A stretch of DNA of 28,121 bases from DATKQY01 sp035532475 (GTDB lineage: Bacteria > Actinomycetota > Acidimicrobiia > Acidimicrobiales > Bog-793), in assembly GCA_035532475.1 (NCBI GenBank), contig DATKQY010000030.1, forward strand, positions 1-28,121, in the 5' to 3' direction. The notes under the pieces are model-generated. The model was given only the letters and a program-made list of their open reading frames with translations. It made no database searches and was not told the origin of the DNA. Below are positions 19,013-27,094 of the stretch, piece after piece (the first letter of the stretch is position 1; each line of letters opens with the position of its first letter). Position numbers and translations under genes: made by a program.

Positions 19013-20032
19013 ATGACGGTGCGGGTCGCAGTGAACGGCTTCGGGCGGATCGGAAGGAACTTCCTCCGCGCGTTGCACGCCTCGACGGCTGATCTCGAGA
19101 TCGTGGCGCTGAACGATCTCGTCAGCCCGGAGGCCAACGCCCACCTCCTCCGCTACGACTCGACGCACGGGCGCTTCGCCGGCTCCGTCGAGGTCGACGA
19201 GCGCGGCATCTCGGTCGACGGCAAGGCGATCACCGTCCTCGCCGAGCGGGACCCCGCGGCGCTGCCGTGGAAGGAGCTCGGGATCGACGTCGTCGTCGAG
19301 TCCACGGGGCGCTTCACCAAGCGCGACGCCGCGGCCGCCCACGTCGAGGCCGGCGCGAGGCGAGTCGTCATCTCGGCGCCGTCGGAGGGCGCGGACGCCA
19401 CGTTCGTCGTCGGCGTGAACGACGACACCTTCGACCCGGCCACCCATGTCGTCGTCTCGAACGCCTCGTGCACGACGAACTGCTTCGTCCCGATGGTCAA
19501 GGTGCTCGACGACGCCTTCGGCATCCGAAAGGGCCTGATGACGACGGTGCACGCGTACACGAACGACCAGGAGATCCTGGACTTCGCCCGCGACAACCTG
19601 CGCCGCGCCCGGGCCGCGGCGGTGAACATCGTCCCTTCGACCACGGGCGCGGCCCGGGCCACCGGGCTCGTGCTCTCCGCGATGAAGGGCCGGCTCGACG
19701 GCACGTCGCTTCGCGTGCCGGTCGCCGACGGCTCGATCACCGACTTCACCGGGATCGTGAACGCCGAGGTCGACGTGGCGGGGGTGAACCGCGCCTTCGC
19801 CGCCGCGGCGTCCTCGGGTCCGCTGTCGAAGGCCCTCGTCTACACCGAGGACCCGATCGTCTCGAGCGACATCGTGGGCTCGCCGGCGTCGTGCACCTTC
19901 GACGCGGAGCTCACGATGGCGATGCCACTCGACGACGGCACGACCCTCGTCAAGGTCTTCGGCTGGTACGACAACGAGTGGGGCTACTCGAACCGGCTCG
20001 TCGACCTGGTCGCCATCGTCGGAGCGTCGTGA
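19013..20032 (+). CDS. gap: glyceraldehyde-3-phosphate dehydrogenase
   Basis: The 339-residue enzyme oxidises and phosphorylates glyceraldehyde-3-phosphate to 1,3-bisphosphoglycerate. Motifs are VAVNGFGRIGRNFLRA (NAD-binding), an Asp in ALNDL that favours NAD over NADP, the active-site SNASCTTNC with nucleophile C153, HAYTNDQ, VPSTTGAARA, LRVPVADGSITDF and the C-terminal WYDNEWGYSNRLVDL. The ATG at 19013 follows GGAGGG by 8 bases, the best RBS in the neighbourhood. It is the first gene of the gap-pgk-tpiA operon. The pgk GTG overlaps its stop by 4 bases, which couples translation. Confidence 0.98.
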   Translation: MTVRVAVNGFGRIGRNFLRALHASTADLEIVALNDLVSPEANAHLLRYDSTHGRFAGSVEVDERGISVDGKAITVLAERDPAALPWKELGIDVVVESTGRFTKRDAAAAHVEAGARRVVISAPSEGADATFVVGVNDDTFDPATHVVVSNASCTTNCFVPMVKVLDDAFGIRKGLMTTVHAYTNDQEILDFARDNLRRARAAAVNIVPSTTGAARATGLVLSAMKGRLDGTSLRVPVADGSITDFTGIVNAEVDVAGVNRAFAAAASSGPLSKALVYTEDPIVSSDIVGSPASCTFDAELTMAMPLDDGTTLVKVFGWYDNEWGYSNRLVDLVAIVGAS

Positions 20033-21189
20033 GCGGCAGCGTCCCGGTACTCGAGGACCTGCTCCCGCTCGACGGCAAGCGGGTCCTCGTCCGGGCCGAC
20101 TTGAACGTTCCCCTTGCCGAGGCCGCGGACGGCACGCGGGTCGTCGCCGACGACTTCCGCATCCGCGCCAGCGTGCCGACCCTCGCCTGGCTGGTCGACC
20201 ACGGTGCCCACGTCACCGTCTGCACCCACCTCGGCCGGCCGAAGGGCGCGCCCGACCCCCGCTTCGACGTCGCCCCGGTGCGTGCCCGCCTCGCGGAGCT
20301 CGTGCCCGGCGTCGAGCTGCTCGACAACCTCCGCTTCGACCCGGGTGAGGAGGCGAACTCCGAGGAGCTCGTCGACCGCCTCGTCGCCGGCCAGGACGCC
20401 TACGTCGACGACGCCTTCGGGGCCGCGCACCGTTCCCATGCCTCGATCGTCGGGCCGCCGAAGCGGCTGCCCTCCGCGGCGGGTCGCCTGCTCGCGCGTG
20501 AGGTGGAGGTCCTCGCTGGCCTGCTCGAGCACCCCGCGCACCCCTTCGTCGCCGTGGTCGGCGGTGCCAAGGTCGCCGACAAGCTCGGCGTGCTGCGCAG
20601 CCTCGCCCGTCGGGTCGACGCCCTGATCGTCGGCGGGGGGATGAGCTACACGTTCCTCGCGGCCCTCGGCCACACGATCGGCTCCTCGCTGTTCGATGCC
20701 TCGAAGGTCGCCGAGTGCGCCGAGCTGCTCGACGGCCCGGCGGAGGTACTGCTGCCGACGGACGTCGTCGCGCTCTCGCCCGATGGCGAGCTGAACTTCG
20801 GCGGCGCGCCGGAGAAGGAGGTCTCGGGTGAGACGCGGGTGGTCGGGCGTGACATCCCCGACGGCTGGGAGGGCGTCGACATCGGCCCGGAGACCCGTGC
20901 CCGCTACCGCGAGCGCATCCTCGCGGCGAAGACGGTCCTCTGGAACGGCCCGATGGGGGTCTTCGAGGACCGGCGCTTCGCCGGGGGGACGCGCGCCGTG
21001 GCCGAGGCCGTCGCCGAGTGCCCCGGCTTCACCGTCGTCGGTGGCGGCGACTCCGCCGCGGCGCTCGACGCGTTCGGCCTCGCCGGGCGCGTCGACCACG
21101 TCTCGACCGGCGGCGGCGCCTCGCTCGAGTACCTCGAGCAGGGCGACCTGCCGGGGCTCGCAGCGCTTCGGGCCGGGCGCCCGTCGTGA
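20029..21189 (+). CDS. pgk: phosphoglycerate kinase
   Basis: PGK transfers the acyl phosphate of 1,3-bisphosphoglycerate to ADP, making ATP and 3-phosphoglycerate. The 386-residue product shows VLVRADLNVPL, the substrate-binding histidine motif THLGRPKG, AYVDDAFGAAHR, VVGGAKVADKLGVL, IVGGGMSYTFL, LWNGPMGVFE (nucleotide site), VGGGDSAAALDAFG and STGGGASLEYLE. The length is normal for bacterial PGK. It starts at a GTG that overlaps the gap stop (GTGA), with no separate RBS. tpiA starts 25 bases after its stop. Confidence 0.98.
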   Translation: MSGSVPVLEDLLPLDGKRVLVRADLNVPLAEAADGTRVVADDFRIRASVPTLAWLVDHGAHVTVCTHLGRPKGAPDPRFDVAPVRARLAELVPGVELLDNLRFDPGEEANSEELVDRLVAGQDAYVDDAFGAAHRSHASIVGPPKRLPSAAGRLLAREVEVLAGLLEHPAHPFVAVVGGAKVADKLGVLRSLARRVDALIVGGGMSYTFLAALGHTIGSSLFDASKVAECAELLDGPAEVLLPTDVVALSPDGELNFGGAPEKEVSGETRVVGRDIPDGWEGVDIGPETRARYRERILAAKTVLWNGPMGVFEDRRFAGGTRAVAEAVAECPGFTVVGGGDSAAALDAFGLAGRVDHVSTGGGASLEYLEQGDLPGLAALRAGRPS

Positions 21190-21214
21190 CCGCCCCGGGT
21201 CGCCTGGAGGCGTG

Positions 21215-21997
21215 GTGAGCGCCGAGCGCGGCATCCTCGTCAGCGGCAACTGGAAGATGCACCAGAACCACTTCGAGGCGCTGAAGCTCGTCCAGGAGCT
21301 GGCGGCGTTGCTGCGCGCCGGCGGGGTGCCCGAGGGGCGGGAGGTCAGCGTCCACCCGACGTTCACGTCGCTTCGGACGGTCCAGACGGCCGTCGAGACC
21401 GACCACGTGCCCGTGGCGCTCGGCGCGCAGAACTGCCACTTCGAGGACAAAGGGGCCTTCACCGGCGAGGTGAGCGCCGAGATGCTCGCCAAGCTCAACG
21501 TCTCCTTCGTGATCGCCGGGCACTCCGAGCGGCGCATCCATTTCGGCGAGACCGACGAGATCGTGCGCCGGAAGGTCGACGCGATCCTGCGCCACCAGAT
21601 GCGCCCGATCGTCTGCGTCGGCGAGAGCCTCGACGAGCGCTCGGGCGGCTCGGCGGTCGAGCGCGTGCGCGCCCAGGTCGCCTCGGTCTTCTCGGCCCGC
21701 CCCGCCGACGTCGTGGCATCGGCGGTCGTCGCCTACGAGCCGATCTGGGCGATCGGCACCGGCGAGACGGCGACGCCGGAGGACGCCGAGGCGATGTGCG
21801 CCGAGATCCGCGACGAGCTCGCCGCGCTCGCCGGCGCGGCCGCCGCGGCGACCCGGATCCAGTACGGCGGCTCGGTGACGCCCGAGACCGCCGGCGAGCT
21901 GCTCGCGCAGGACAACGTCGACGGCCTGCTGGTCGGCGGGGCGAGCCTCGACGCCGAGCGCTTCGTCGCCATCGTCCGCGCCGGCGCCCGGGGCTGA
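21215..21997 (+). CDS. tpiA: triosephosphate isomerase
   Basis: TpiA interconverts dihydroxyacetone phosphate and glyceraldehyde-3-phosphate. The 260-residue beta/alpha barrel has the catalytic set: N12 and K14 in GNWKMH, H103 in IAGHSERR and E175 in VVAYEPIWAIGTG, plus the phosphate-gripping loop, IQYGGSVTPETA and GLLVGGASLDAERF. Two adjacent in-frame GTG codons occur at 21212 and 21215. The second is chosen because GGAGG lies 4 bases before it and only 1 base before the first. It is the third gene of the glycolytic operon. secG follows after 102 bases with its own RBS and a possible -10 (TATTCT, 22049-22054). Confidence 0.98.
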   Translation: MSAERGILVSGNWKMHQNHFEALKLVQELAALLRAGGVPEGREVSVHPTFTSLRTVQTAVETDHVPVALGAQNCHFEDKGAFTGEVSAEMLAKLNVSFVIAGHSERRIHFGETDEIVRRKVDAILRHQMRPIVCVGESLDERSGGSAVERVRAQVASVFSARPADVVASAVVAYEPIWAIGTGETATPEDAEAMCAEIRDELAALAGAAAAATRIQYGGSVTPETAGELLAQDNVDGLLVGGASLDAERFVAIVRAGARG

Positions 21998-22099
21998 GCG
22001 GGCCGGATCGGAGCCGCTGCGCGAGGCCGGCCCGCCCGGCTGAGCTGGTATTCTGCGTCGTCGCTCGGAGCGTGCGCAGGCGTTTGAGGAGGGCAACTC

Positions 22100-22330
22100 G
22101 TGCTAACCGACATCCTCGTGGGCATCGAGGTCCTCGCGTCGTTCGCGCTCATCGTGCTGATCCTGCTCCACTCGGGTCGTGGCGGCGGCCTCTCCGACAT
22201 GTTCGGCTCCTCGGTCGGCTCGGCGGCCGCGGGCTCGACCGTGGCCGAGAAGAACCTCGACCGGCTCACGGTCACCTGCGCCGTCGTGTTCGCCTTCACG
22301 ACGGTGATCATCGGCCTGCGGTGGGGCTGA
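22100..22330 (+). CDS. secG: preprotein translocase subunit SecG
   Basis: SecG is the small, non-essential subunit of the SecYEG protein-conducting channel in the cytoplasmic membrane. The 76-residue product has the two expected membrane helices (about 5-23 and 56-73) around the conserved cytoplasmic loop with LLHSGRGGGLSDMFG and a Gly/Ser-rich stretch. The GTG at 22100 is preceded by GAGGAGGG at 6 bases. It sits just after tpiA, the conserved position in actinobacteria. The next gene's GTG lies inside its last codons (10-base overlap). Confidence 0.96.
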   Translation: MLTDILVGIEVLASFALIVLILLHSGRGGGLSDMFGSSVGSAAAGSTVAEKNLDRLTVTCAVVFAFTTVIIGLRWG

Positions 22331-24186
22331 GGCGCCTCCGGCTGCTCCCGCCCACCCTCGCCGCGCTCCTCGTCGCTGCCTGGGCCGGCGTCCCGGGCCT
22401 CCAGTCCGCCGAAGCGTCGCCCGGCGCGCACGCCTCGTCGACCACCACGACGACGCTGCCACCGAACGGCGCGGTCGAGCTCTTGAACGGCGGGACCGCC
22501 ACCGTCGGGGTGCCGGCGCTCCCGACGGCGTTCAACCCGTCCACCCCCTCGGGCGACAACAGCGTCACCCAGATGGTGATGGAGCAGGTCTGGCCACAGC
22601 CGTTCGTCGTCAACGGCTCGCTGCAGCCGGTGGCGTCGACGCCCACCACGGCGCCGACCCTGCTGGTCTCGGCCGAGGACGTGAGCGTCAGCCCCCAGAC
22701 CGTCGTCTACACGATCGACCCCGGCGCACGCTGGTCCGACGGCGTGCCGATCACGGCGGCCGACTTCATCTACGACTGGCACGAGCAGCTAGCGGTCGGC
22801 CCGCAGCTGGGCGCGAACGACCCGCTCCAGGGCTACCAGGACATCAAGTCGATCACCGGCTCGGCGAAGGGCAAGGTCGTCACCGTCGTGTTCACCAAGC
22901 CCTACGCCGACTGGTACGCGCTGTTCGCCAACCTCGTCCCCGCGCACGTCGCCCAGCGCTACGGGTGGGAGAAGGCGTTCCAGGGCTTCGACCCAACCAA
23001 GGTGGTCTCGGGCGGCCCCTTCGAGATCACGAAGGTCGTGCCGGGCAAGGAGCTTGTCCTCTCGCGTAACCCCCACTACTGGGGCCAGCCCGCGCACCTA
23101 GCGCACATCGTCTTCCGCGTCGTGCACGGCCAGGCCGCCACGCTCCAGGCGCTCGAGAACCGCAGCGTCGACATCGCATCGGTGACGCCCGGCCCGGCGG
23201 TCACCCAGGCCGTCGCCGCGAGCGGCGACCTCGTCCCCTCGACCGGGGACTCGCCGACGCTGTGGCAGCTGGTGTTCAACCTGGGCGACCCGGTCACGGG
23301 CAGGGCGCTGCTGCGCCAGGCGATCGCCAAGGCGGTCGACCGGGTCCAGCTCGCGGCGGACTCCATCGATCTGCTCGCCCAGAACACGCCGATCTCCTCG
23401 AACCGCCTCTATCTCGAGGCCGCGCCGGGCAGCGAGGGTAACGACGGCGGCTACGCGACCGTGGACGTCGCCGAGGCCGACCGGCTGCTCGCCCAGGACG
23501 GCTACCAGCTCGACGCCGACGGCCGGGTGGTCGCGGCGGACGGCCTGCCGCTCGTCATCAAGTTGGTCGGTCCGAGCGCCAACCCCCTCATGGCGCGCGT
23601 CGAGGAGCTCCTCCAAGCGCAGCTCCTCCAGGCAGGCATCACGCTCCAGATCACGAACGTCCCGCAGTCGACCCTGCTCTCGTCGGTGCTCCCGCGTGGC
23701 AACTACCAGCTGGCGCTGGCGCCGTATCTGGAGTCGCCCTACCCCTCGGAGAACGCGGCGCGCTACACGAACCCGGGGTTCCCCGCCTCGCTGGCACCGT
23801 CGGGCGCCACCGCGGGTGGCGCGCCGGGAAGTGCACGCCTCACCACCGGCGGCGGGGGGAGCCCGTCCGACCCCGGAGCCGCGCAGGCCGGCTCGGTGAG
23901 CCGCGACGTGCTCGGCTTCCAGGATCCCACGGTCACGTCCCTGTTCGCCCAGGCCTCGTCCGACCTCAATGCATCGGCGATGTCGGGGCTCTACAACGAG
24001 ATCGACACGAAGCTGTGGGTCGCCATGCCCACGCTTCCCCTGTTCCAGATCCCGTCGACCCTGGTCATCAGGGTGGACATCGTGAATGTGAGCAACACCC
24101 CGACCTGGGCCGGGCCGATGTGGGACGCCCAGGACTGGGCCATCCAGGTGAGCCCACCGCCAACCGTGCCCACCACCGCGCCGTAG
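22321..24186 (+). CDS. ABC-type peptide/solute-binding protein (SBP family 5)
   Basis: This 621-residue exported protein belongs to the extracellular solute-binding family 5 (DppA/OppA-like). A signal peptide fits residues 1-33 (RRLRLLPPTLAALLVAAW ... AEASPG). There is no lipobox cysteine, so it is probably not a lipoprotein. Family features are PTAFNPSTPSGDN, the signature YTIDPGARWSDGVPITAADFIYDW, VSGGPFEITKVVPGKELVLSRNPHYWG and LRQAIAKAVDR. A Gly/Ser/Ala/Pro-rich insertion lies at about 485-530. The GTG at 22321 overlaps the secG end by 10 bases, so the two are likely translated together. No permease or ATPase gene is nearby, so transporter partners must be elsewhere, or the protein has another surface role. 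The ligand is unknown. Confidence 0.88.
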   Translation: MGLRRLRLLPPTLAALLVAAWAGVPGLQSAEASPGAHASSTTTTTLPPNGAVELLNGGTATVGVPALPTAFNPSTPSGDNSVTQMVMEQVWPQPFVVNGSLQPVASTPTTAPTLLVSAEDVSVSPQTVVYTIDPGARWSDGVPITAADFIYDWHEQLAVGPQLGANDPLQGYQDIKSITGSAKGKVVTVVFTKPYADWYALFANLVPAHVAQRYGWEKAFQGFDPTKVVSGGPFEITKVVPGKELVLSRNPHYWGQPAHLAHIVFRVVHGQAATLQALENRSVDIASVTPGPAVTQAVAASGDLVPSTGDSPTLWQLVFNLGDPVTGRALLRQAIAKAVDRVQLAADSIDLLAQNTPISSNRLYLEAAPGSEGNDGGYATVDVAEADRLLAQDGYQLDADGRVVAADGLPLVIKLVGPSANPLMARVEELLQAQLLQAGITLQITNVPQSTLLSSVLPRGNYQLALAPYLESPYPSENAARYTNPGFPASLAPSGATAGGAPGSARLTTGGGGSPSDPGAAQAGSVSRDVLGFQDPTVTSLFAQASSDLNASAMSGLYNEIDTKLWVAMPTLPLFQIPSTLVIRVDIVNVSNTPTWAGPMWDAQDWAIQVSPPPTVPTTAP

Positions 24187-24218
24187 CGGGCCTCGCGGGT
24201 GGCCGCCGACGGGCGCGC

Positions 24219-24224
24219 TAATCT
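24219..24224 (+). promoter_or_regulatory. candidate -10 box of tRNA-Leu
   Basis: TAATCT lies 42 bases before the tRNA 5' end and fits TAnnnT. No matching -35 is seen, so this is weak. Confidence 0.25.
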
Positions 24225-24266
24225 TCACCGTGCTCCGCCGCCGGGCGACCGGTCGGGGCTCACCAC

Positions 24267-24350
24267 GTCGGAGTGGCGGAATAGGCAGACGCGCTAGCTT
24301 GAGGGGCTAGTGCCCGCAAGGGCGTGGGGGTTCAAGTCCCCCCTCCGACA
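24267..24350 (+). tRNA. tRNA-Leu (anticodon GAG)
   Basis: The 84-nt gene folds as a class II tRNA. Acceptor stem GTCGGAG (24267-24273) pairs with CTCCGAC (24343-24349), with discriminator A at 24350. Anticodon stem CTAGC (24294-24298) pairs with GCTAG (24306-24310) around TTGAGGG, giving anticodon GAG at 24301-24303, which reads CUC/CUU leucine codons. A variable arm with GCCC/GGGC and a T-arm GGGGG-TTCAAGT-CCCCC complete it. CCA is not encoded. The last 19 bases are also the antisense of the 3' end of the serine recombinase gene, so this tRNA marks one boundary of an integrated element, yet remains intact. Confidence 0.97.
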
Positions 24351-26065
24351 CGCTCCAGCTCCACGCCCTGTTGACCTGGACTTTCAGTCGCCTTTCCAGC
24401 GTGCTCCATGGTCGCGGAGGTAAGCGTTGCCTGGAGGCGTACCTGTTCACTGGCGCCAACACGGCGATACGTGACGGTCAGCCCGAGCGCCTGATAGAGC
24501 GCTGCCCGGTCAGCTTGGTCGATGCTCGCGAGCAGATCTGGCACGGTGTGAAGCGCGGAGAGCGCATCAACCACTTGGTCTTCGCTGAGAGCGTCAGGTG
24601 CTGGCGGGGCGAGCGCGAGCACCGCTTCGGCAGCCGCCTTCTCGCGTTGGGCGGCGGCGATCCGAGATGCGATGACATCGGCCGGGATGCCAGCCTCCAG
24701 CCCATCGAGGTGCTTGGCGAGCTTGCGTTCGCACTCCACGAGGGCCGTTCGTGCCCGGGCGATAGCCGGGTCTTCGCGGTGCCCCTCGGCGTCGGCCTGC
24801 ACGACCAGGGCGGCCGTCGCCTTGACTCGGTGCGGCGCGAACAGGTCAGCGAGCCACGCGTCCACGTGGGGGAGCAGCCGGTCTTCGCGTACGGAGAGGC
24901 TCGGCGGATGGTCGTTCACCGCTACCGGGTAGTCAGCGCTCACGTAGCAGCGGTAGAGAGCCTGACCGCGCACCATGTTGCCCTGGAGCTTCTTCCCGCA
25001 GCAGTCACAGATCACCAATCCGGCGAGCGGGTAGCGAGACGCTTCAGCCCGCCGCACCCCGGCGTGAGTACGCCTTCGTCCGGACGTGACTGCGTTGCTG
25101 CGGGTGTTGCTCGCGATGAGCGCCTGCACGCGATGCCACGTCGTCTTGTCCACGATGGGCTCGTAGGTCTGCACCGAGGCCGTCACCCACTCAGCGCGGC
25201 TCTGCCATTGCTGTCGGGTGATGTGGCCGAGCGCCGGCGCATCCGGGTCGACGAGCACGTCGGCCTTCTTGGTCCGACCGGAGACGTGGTAGCCGAGATA
25301 ACGAGGATTGCTGAGGATGGTCCGCACCACCGACATCGCCCACGCGTGTCCCGGGCGGTGTGAATTGCGCGCTCGGTCATGTGCGGACGGGCAGGGCACA
25401 CCCTCGTTCGTGAGGACCGTCGCTATCTGCTTGTAACCCGCGCCGGCGAGGTACATGTCGAAGATCCGGCGCACGACGGGCGCAGCCTCGGTGTCCGGCG
25501 CGAGCTGATGGAGTCGGACGCCGGACGCCGCCTTGGATGGGTTCGGATGCGGGCCGAGGTCGGCGAGCTGGTAGCCATAGGGTGGGCGACCACCGAGCCA
25601 GCGACCCGCCTGCGCATGGGCTCGTACGGCGTTGGCGACCCGCAGCCGAGTTCGGTTCCGTTCGGCTCGGCTCATCGTCCCGTAGTTGGAGAGCGCCATG
25701 TAGTGCCCGTCGTTGTCGATGTTGACCGGGCCGCCGAGCTCGGGCACCCACAACCCGACGCCATAGTGGGCGAATTGGAACAGGATGCCCTCGAACTGCG
25801 TCCCAGAGAAGGCGCGCTGTGGTTCGGCGATGACCAATGCGTCCCAACCGCGGCTCGGGTTCTTCAGGTCGCGAAGGATGCGCGAGGCCTCAGGCCGGCG
25901 GTCCCAGGGCAGGCTGCGGCTCTTGTCGACGTCGTGCCACGTGGTGACGATCTCACCGTGAGGAGCGATGAGTCGCTTCGCGGCATCGGTCTGCCACCGC
26001 AGGCTGTCGGCCGGGTCCTGGAGGTCGTCGGTCGAGGTACGGGCATAGAGCGCGAAGCGGATCAT
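24332..26065 (-). CDS. serine recombinase (integrase) of a mobile element
   Basis: This 577-residue large serine recombinase catalyses site-specific DNA integration or excision through a 5'-phosphoserine link. The resolvase-type catalytic domain (about 4-145) has FALYARTSTDDLQDP with the nucleophile S11, DALVIAEPQRAFSG and MSRAERNRTRLRV. A recombinase domain (about 155-300) starts with GRWLGGRPPYGYQL and includes TILSNPRYLGY. A zinc ribbon (C353, C356, C373, probably H386) in the block ICDCCGKKL ... YRCYV ... HPPSLSVRED is followed by a helical region with likely coiled coil (430-485). The final residues VGGGT and the TGA are encoded by the antisense of the tRNA-Leu T-arm and acceptor, so the present C-terminus is set by the insertion junction. 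The ATG at 26065 has AAGGTG upstream and overlaps the preceding gene by ATGA. It looks intact. Confidence 0.93.
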   Translation of the reverse strand: MIRFALYARTSTDDLQDPADSLRWQTDAAKRLIAPHGEIVTTWHDVDKSRSLPWDRRPEASRILRDLKNPSRGWDALVIAEPQRAFSGTQFEGILFQFAHYGVGLWVPELGGPVNIDNDGHYMALSNYGTMSRAERNRTRLRVANAVRAHAQAGRWLGGRPPYGYQLADLGPHPNPSKAASGVRLHQLAPDTEAAPVVRRIFDMYLAGAGYKQIATVLTNEGVPCPSAHDRARNSHRPGHAWAMSVVRTILSNPRYLGYHVSGRTKKADVLVDPDAPALGHITRQQWQSRAEWVTASVQTYEPIVDKTTWHRVQALIASNTRSNAVTSGRRRTHAGVRRAEASRYPLAGLVICDCCGKKLQGNMVRGQALYRCYVSADYPVAVNDHPPSLSVREDRLLPHVDAWLADLFAPHRVKATAALVVQADAEGHREDPAIARARTALVECERKLAKHLDGLEAGIPADVIASRIAAAQREKAAAEAVLALAPPAPDALSEDQVVDALSALHTVPDLLASIDQADRAALYQALGLTVTYRRVGASEQVRLQATLTSATMEHAGKATESPGQQGVELERVGGGT

Positions 26066-26685
26066 GCCACCTTGCGCCTTTCACGTTCTCGGAGACAGCG
26101 AACGATGCGGGCCAGGACCACCGCAACATTCGGGTTCATGACCGGCTCGTTCTCGGCGACGAAGTCGATCGGAGCATGGCGATCGGGAGCTGACGTCGCA
26201 CGGCGGTCAACGCTACCGCGGGGGGTCATTCCCGGCGCGCCAACGACTGCCGGGTCGGTGCCGCGGTGGTGGATGGTTCGATTCCGCTCGTCGTCTCTGC
26301 CCATGGGCGGACCGTCGCGATTCCACTTCCCGAGCGATTTCCCAAGCGAGTGCCCCGGGCGAGACTCACTTACCAAGCCCAGCTCGGCAGGGGTGCGAAG
26401 AGCCCGGCGAACGAGGTAGGTCGGGACTTCCCGCGCCGGGAACGGGGCCTCCTTCGGAGGGGTGTGTCCCTGAAGGCCCCCAGCCCCGCGCCTCGCCTGG
26501 CGGCAGGCGGTGAATCGAGGCAGCTGGGGACAGGCGCGGCAGTCTCCGTAGCGCCTTGAGTGCCACGCCGCCGACGGCGCCGGTGGGAGCGCCGACTGGT
26601 GGCGAACCTCAGGCGTCATCGTCGGCAAGCCTGATCGGTGCAACGAAAGGCTTGGCAACGTCCGACCAACGCGGCCGGTCGTCAC
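26062..26685 (-). CDS. hypothetical protein upstream of the recombinase
   Basis: This open frame could encode 207 residues. Its GTG overlaps the stop of the 59-residue gene (GTGA) and its stop overlaps the recombinase ATG (ATGA), so both ends fit the overlapping operon. The sequence itself is odd: Arg/Pro-rich, poor in aliphatic runs, with a cysteine cluster (YGDCRACPQ ... FTACRQ) near 47-62. Its C-terminal end is more protein-like (NVAVVLARIVRCLRERERRKVA). Third-position GC is lower than in neighbouring chromosomal genes. Shorter versions could start at ATG 26304, 26229 or 26139, with no clear RBS. No family is recognised; perhaps only the C-terminal part is a real gene. Confidence 0.45.
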   Translation of the reverse strand: MTTGRVGRTLPSLSLHRSGLPTMTPEVRHQSALPPAPSAAWHSRRYGDCRACPQLPRFTACRQARRGAGGLQGHTPPKEAPFPAREVPTYLVRRALRTPAELGLVSESRPGHSLGKSLGKWNRDGPPMGRDDERNRTIHHRGTDPAVVGAPGMTPRGSVDRRATSAPDRHAPIDFVAENEPVMNPNVAVVLARIVRCLRERERRKVA

Positions 26686-26861
26686 TTCCTCGGCGCGTTA
26701 TCACGCTCCGAGGCGACGACGACGAGACGCCGGACCACACCGCGCTCCGTCTCCGCGTCGCTGATCATCTCCTCGATGAGCTCGTCGAGACGGCGCCGGA
26801 GGGCGAGCGCTTCCCGAAGCGCCTCGAGCGGACACCCGTCACATCCCGCCGAGCGCGTCAT
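26682..26861 (-). CDS. 59-residue hypothetical protein with CxxC motif
   Basis: This short gene begins at ATG 26861, overlapping the stop of the preceding gene (ATGA), and ends with TGA at 26684-26682, which overlaps the GTG of the next gene. The product starts MTRSAGCDGCPLEALREAL: a CxxC pair (C7, C10) followed by a long charged helix (RRRLDELIEEMI), then VVRRLVVVASERD. The two cysteines could bind metal together with a partner, or mediate redox contacts. No family is recognised. The 4-base overlaps on both sides and the strongly biased, helix-forming composition argue that it is translated despite its size. Confidence 0.6.
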   Translation of the reverse strand: MTRSAGCDGCPLEALREALALRRRLDELIEEMISDAETERGVVRRLVVVASERDNAPRK

Positions 26862-27064
26862 CGGGCGCTCCCCGGCGGAGTCCGCTCAGCAAGGAACCGT
26901 GCCCGGTCCGCGTAGCGAATGATCCCTGCACAGCCTCGCAGCGCCCGCACAATCGTCGCGGCCGGATCGTCCTCGTCGAGGTGCGCGAGCAGCTCGGCGA
27001 TGACACTGAGCGTGTCCTCGGCGGGCCCGGCGAACGAGCGCGGCTCGCGGCTAGCTTCGCCCAC
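26858..27064 (-). CDS. 68-residue hypothetical protein, first gene of recombinase operon
   Basis: The product has 68 residues from a GTG at 27064, chosen because GAGGAGG lies 8 bases upstream on the minus strand; the frame is open further to 27112 without an RBS. The sequence is acidic and helical in the middle (TLSVIAELLAHLDEDDP), then has AATIVRALRGCAGIIRYADRARFLAERTPP. No known motif is seen. It resembles the small accessory proteins that precede recombinase genes in actinobacterial integrated elements, a comparison from memory only. It is preceded by a perfect 12-bp inverted repeat and a consensus-like promoter, so expression of the recombinase operon starts here. Confidence 0.65.
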   Translation of the reverse strand: MGEASREPRSFAGPAEDTLSVIAELLAHLDEDDPAATIVRALRGCAGIIRYADRARFLAERTPPGSAR

Positions 27065-27094
27065 GGCGGTGACCTCCTCGTTAGGTTGCCGTCG

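Noticed and set aside
26266..26559. Plus-strand 97-codon frame in the mobile element
   Set aside because: It opposes the overlapping minus operon and has no RBS; treated as a shadow.
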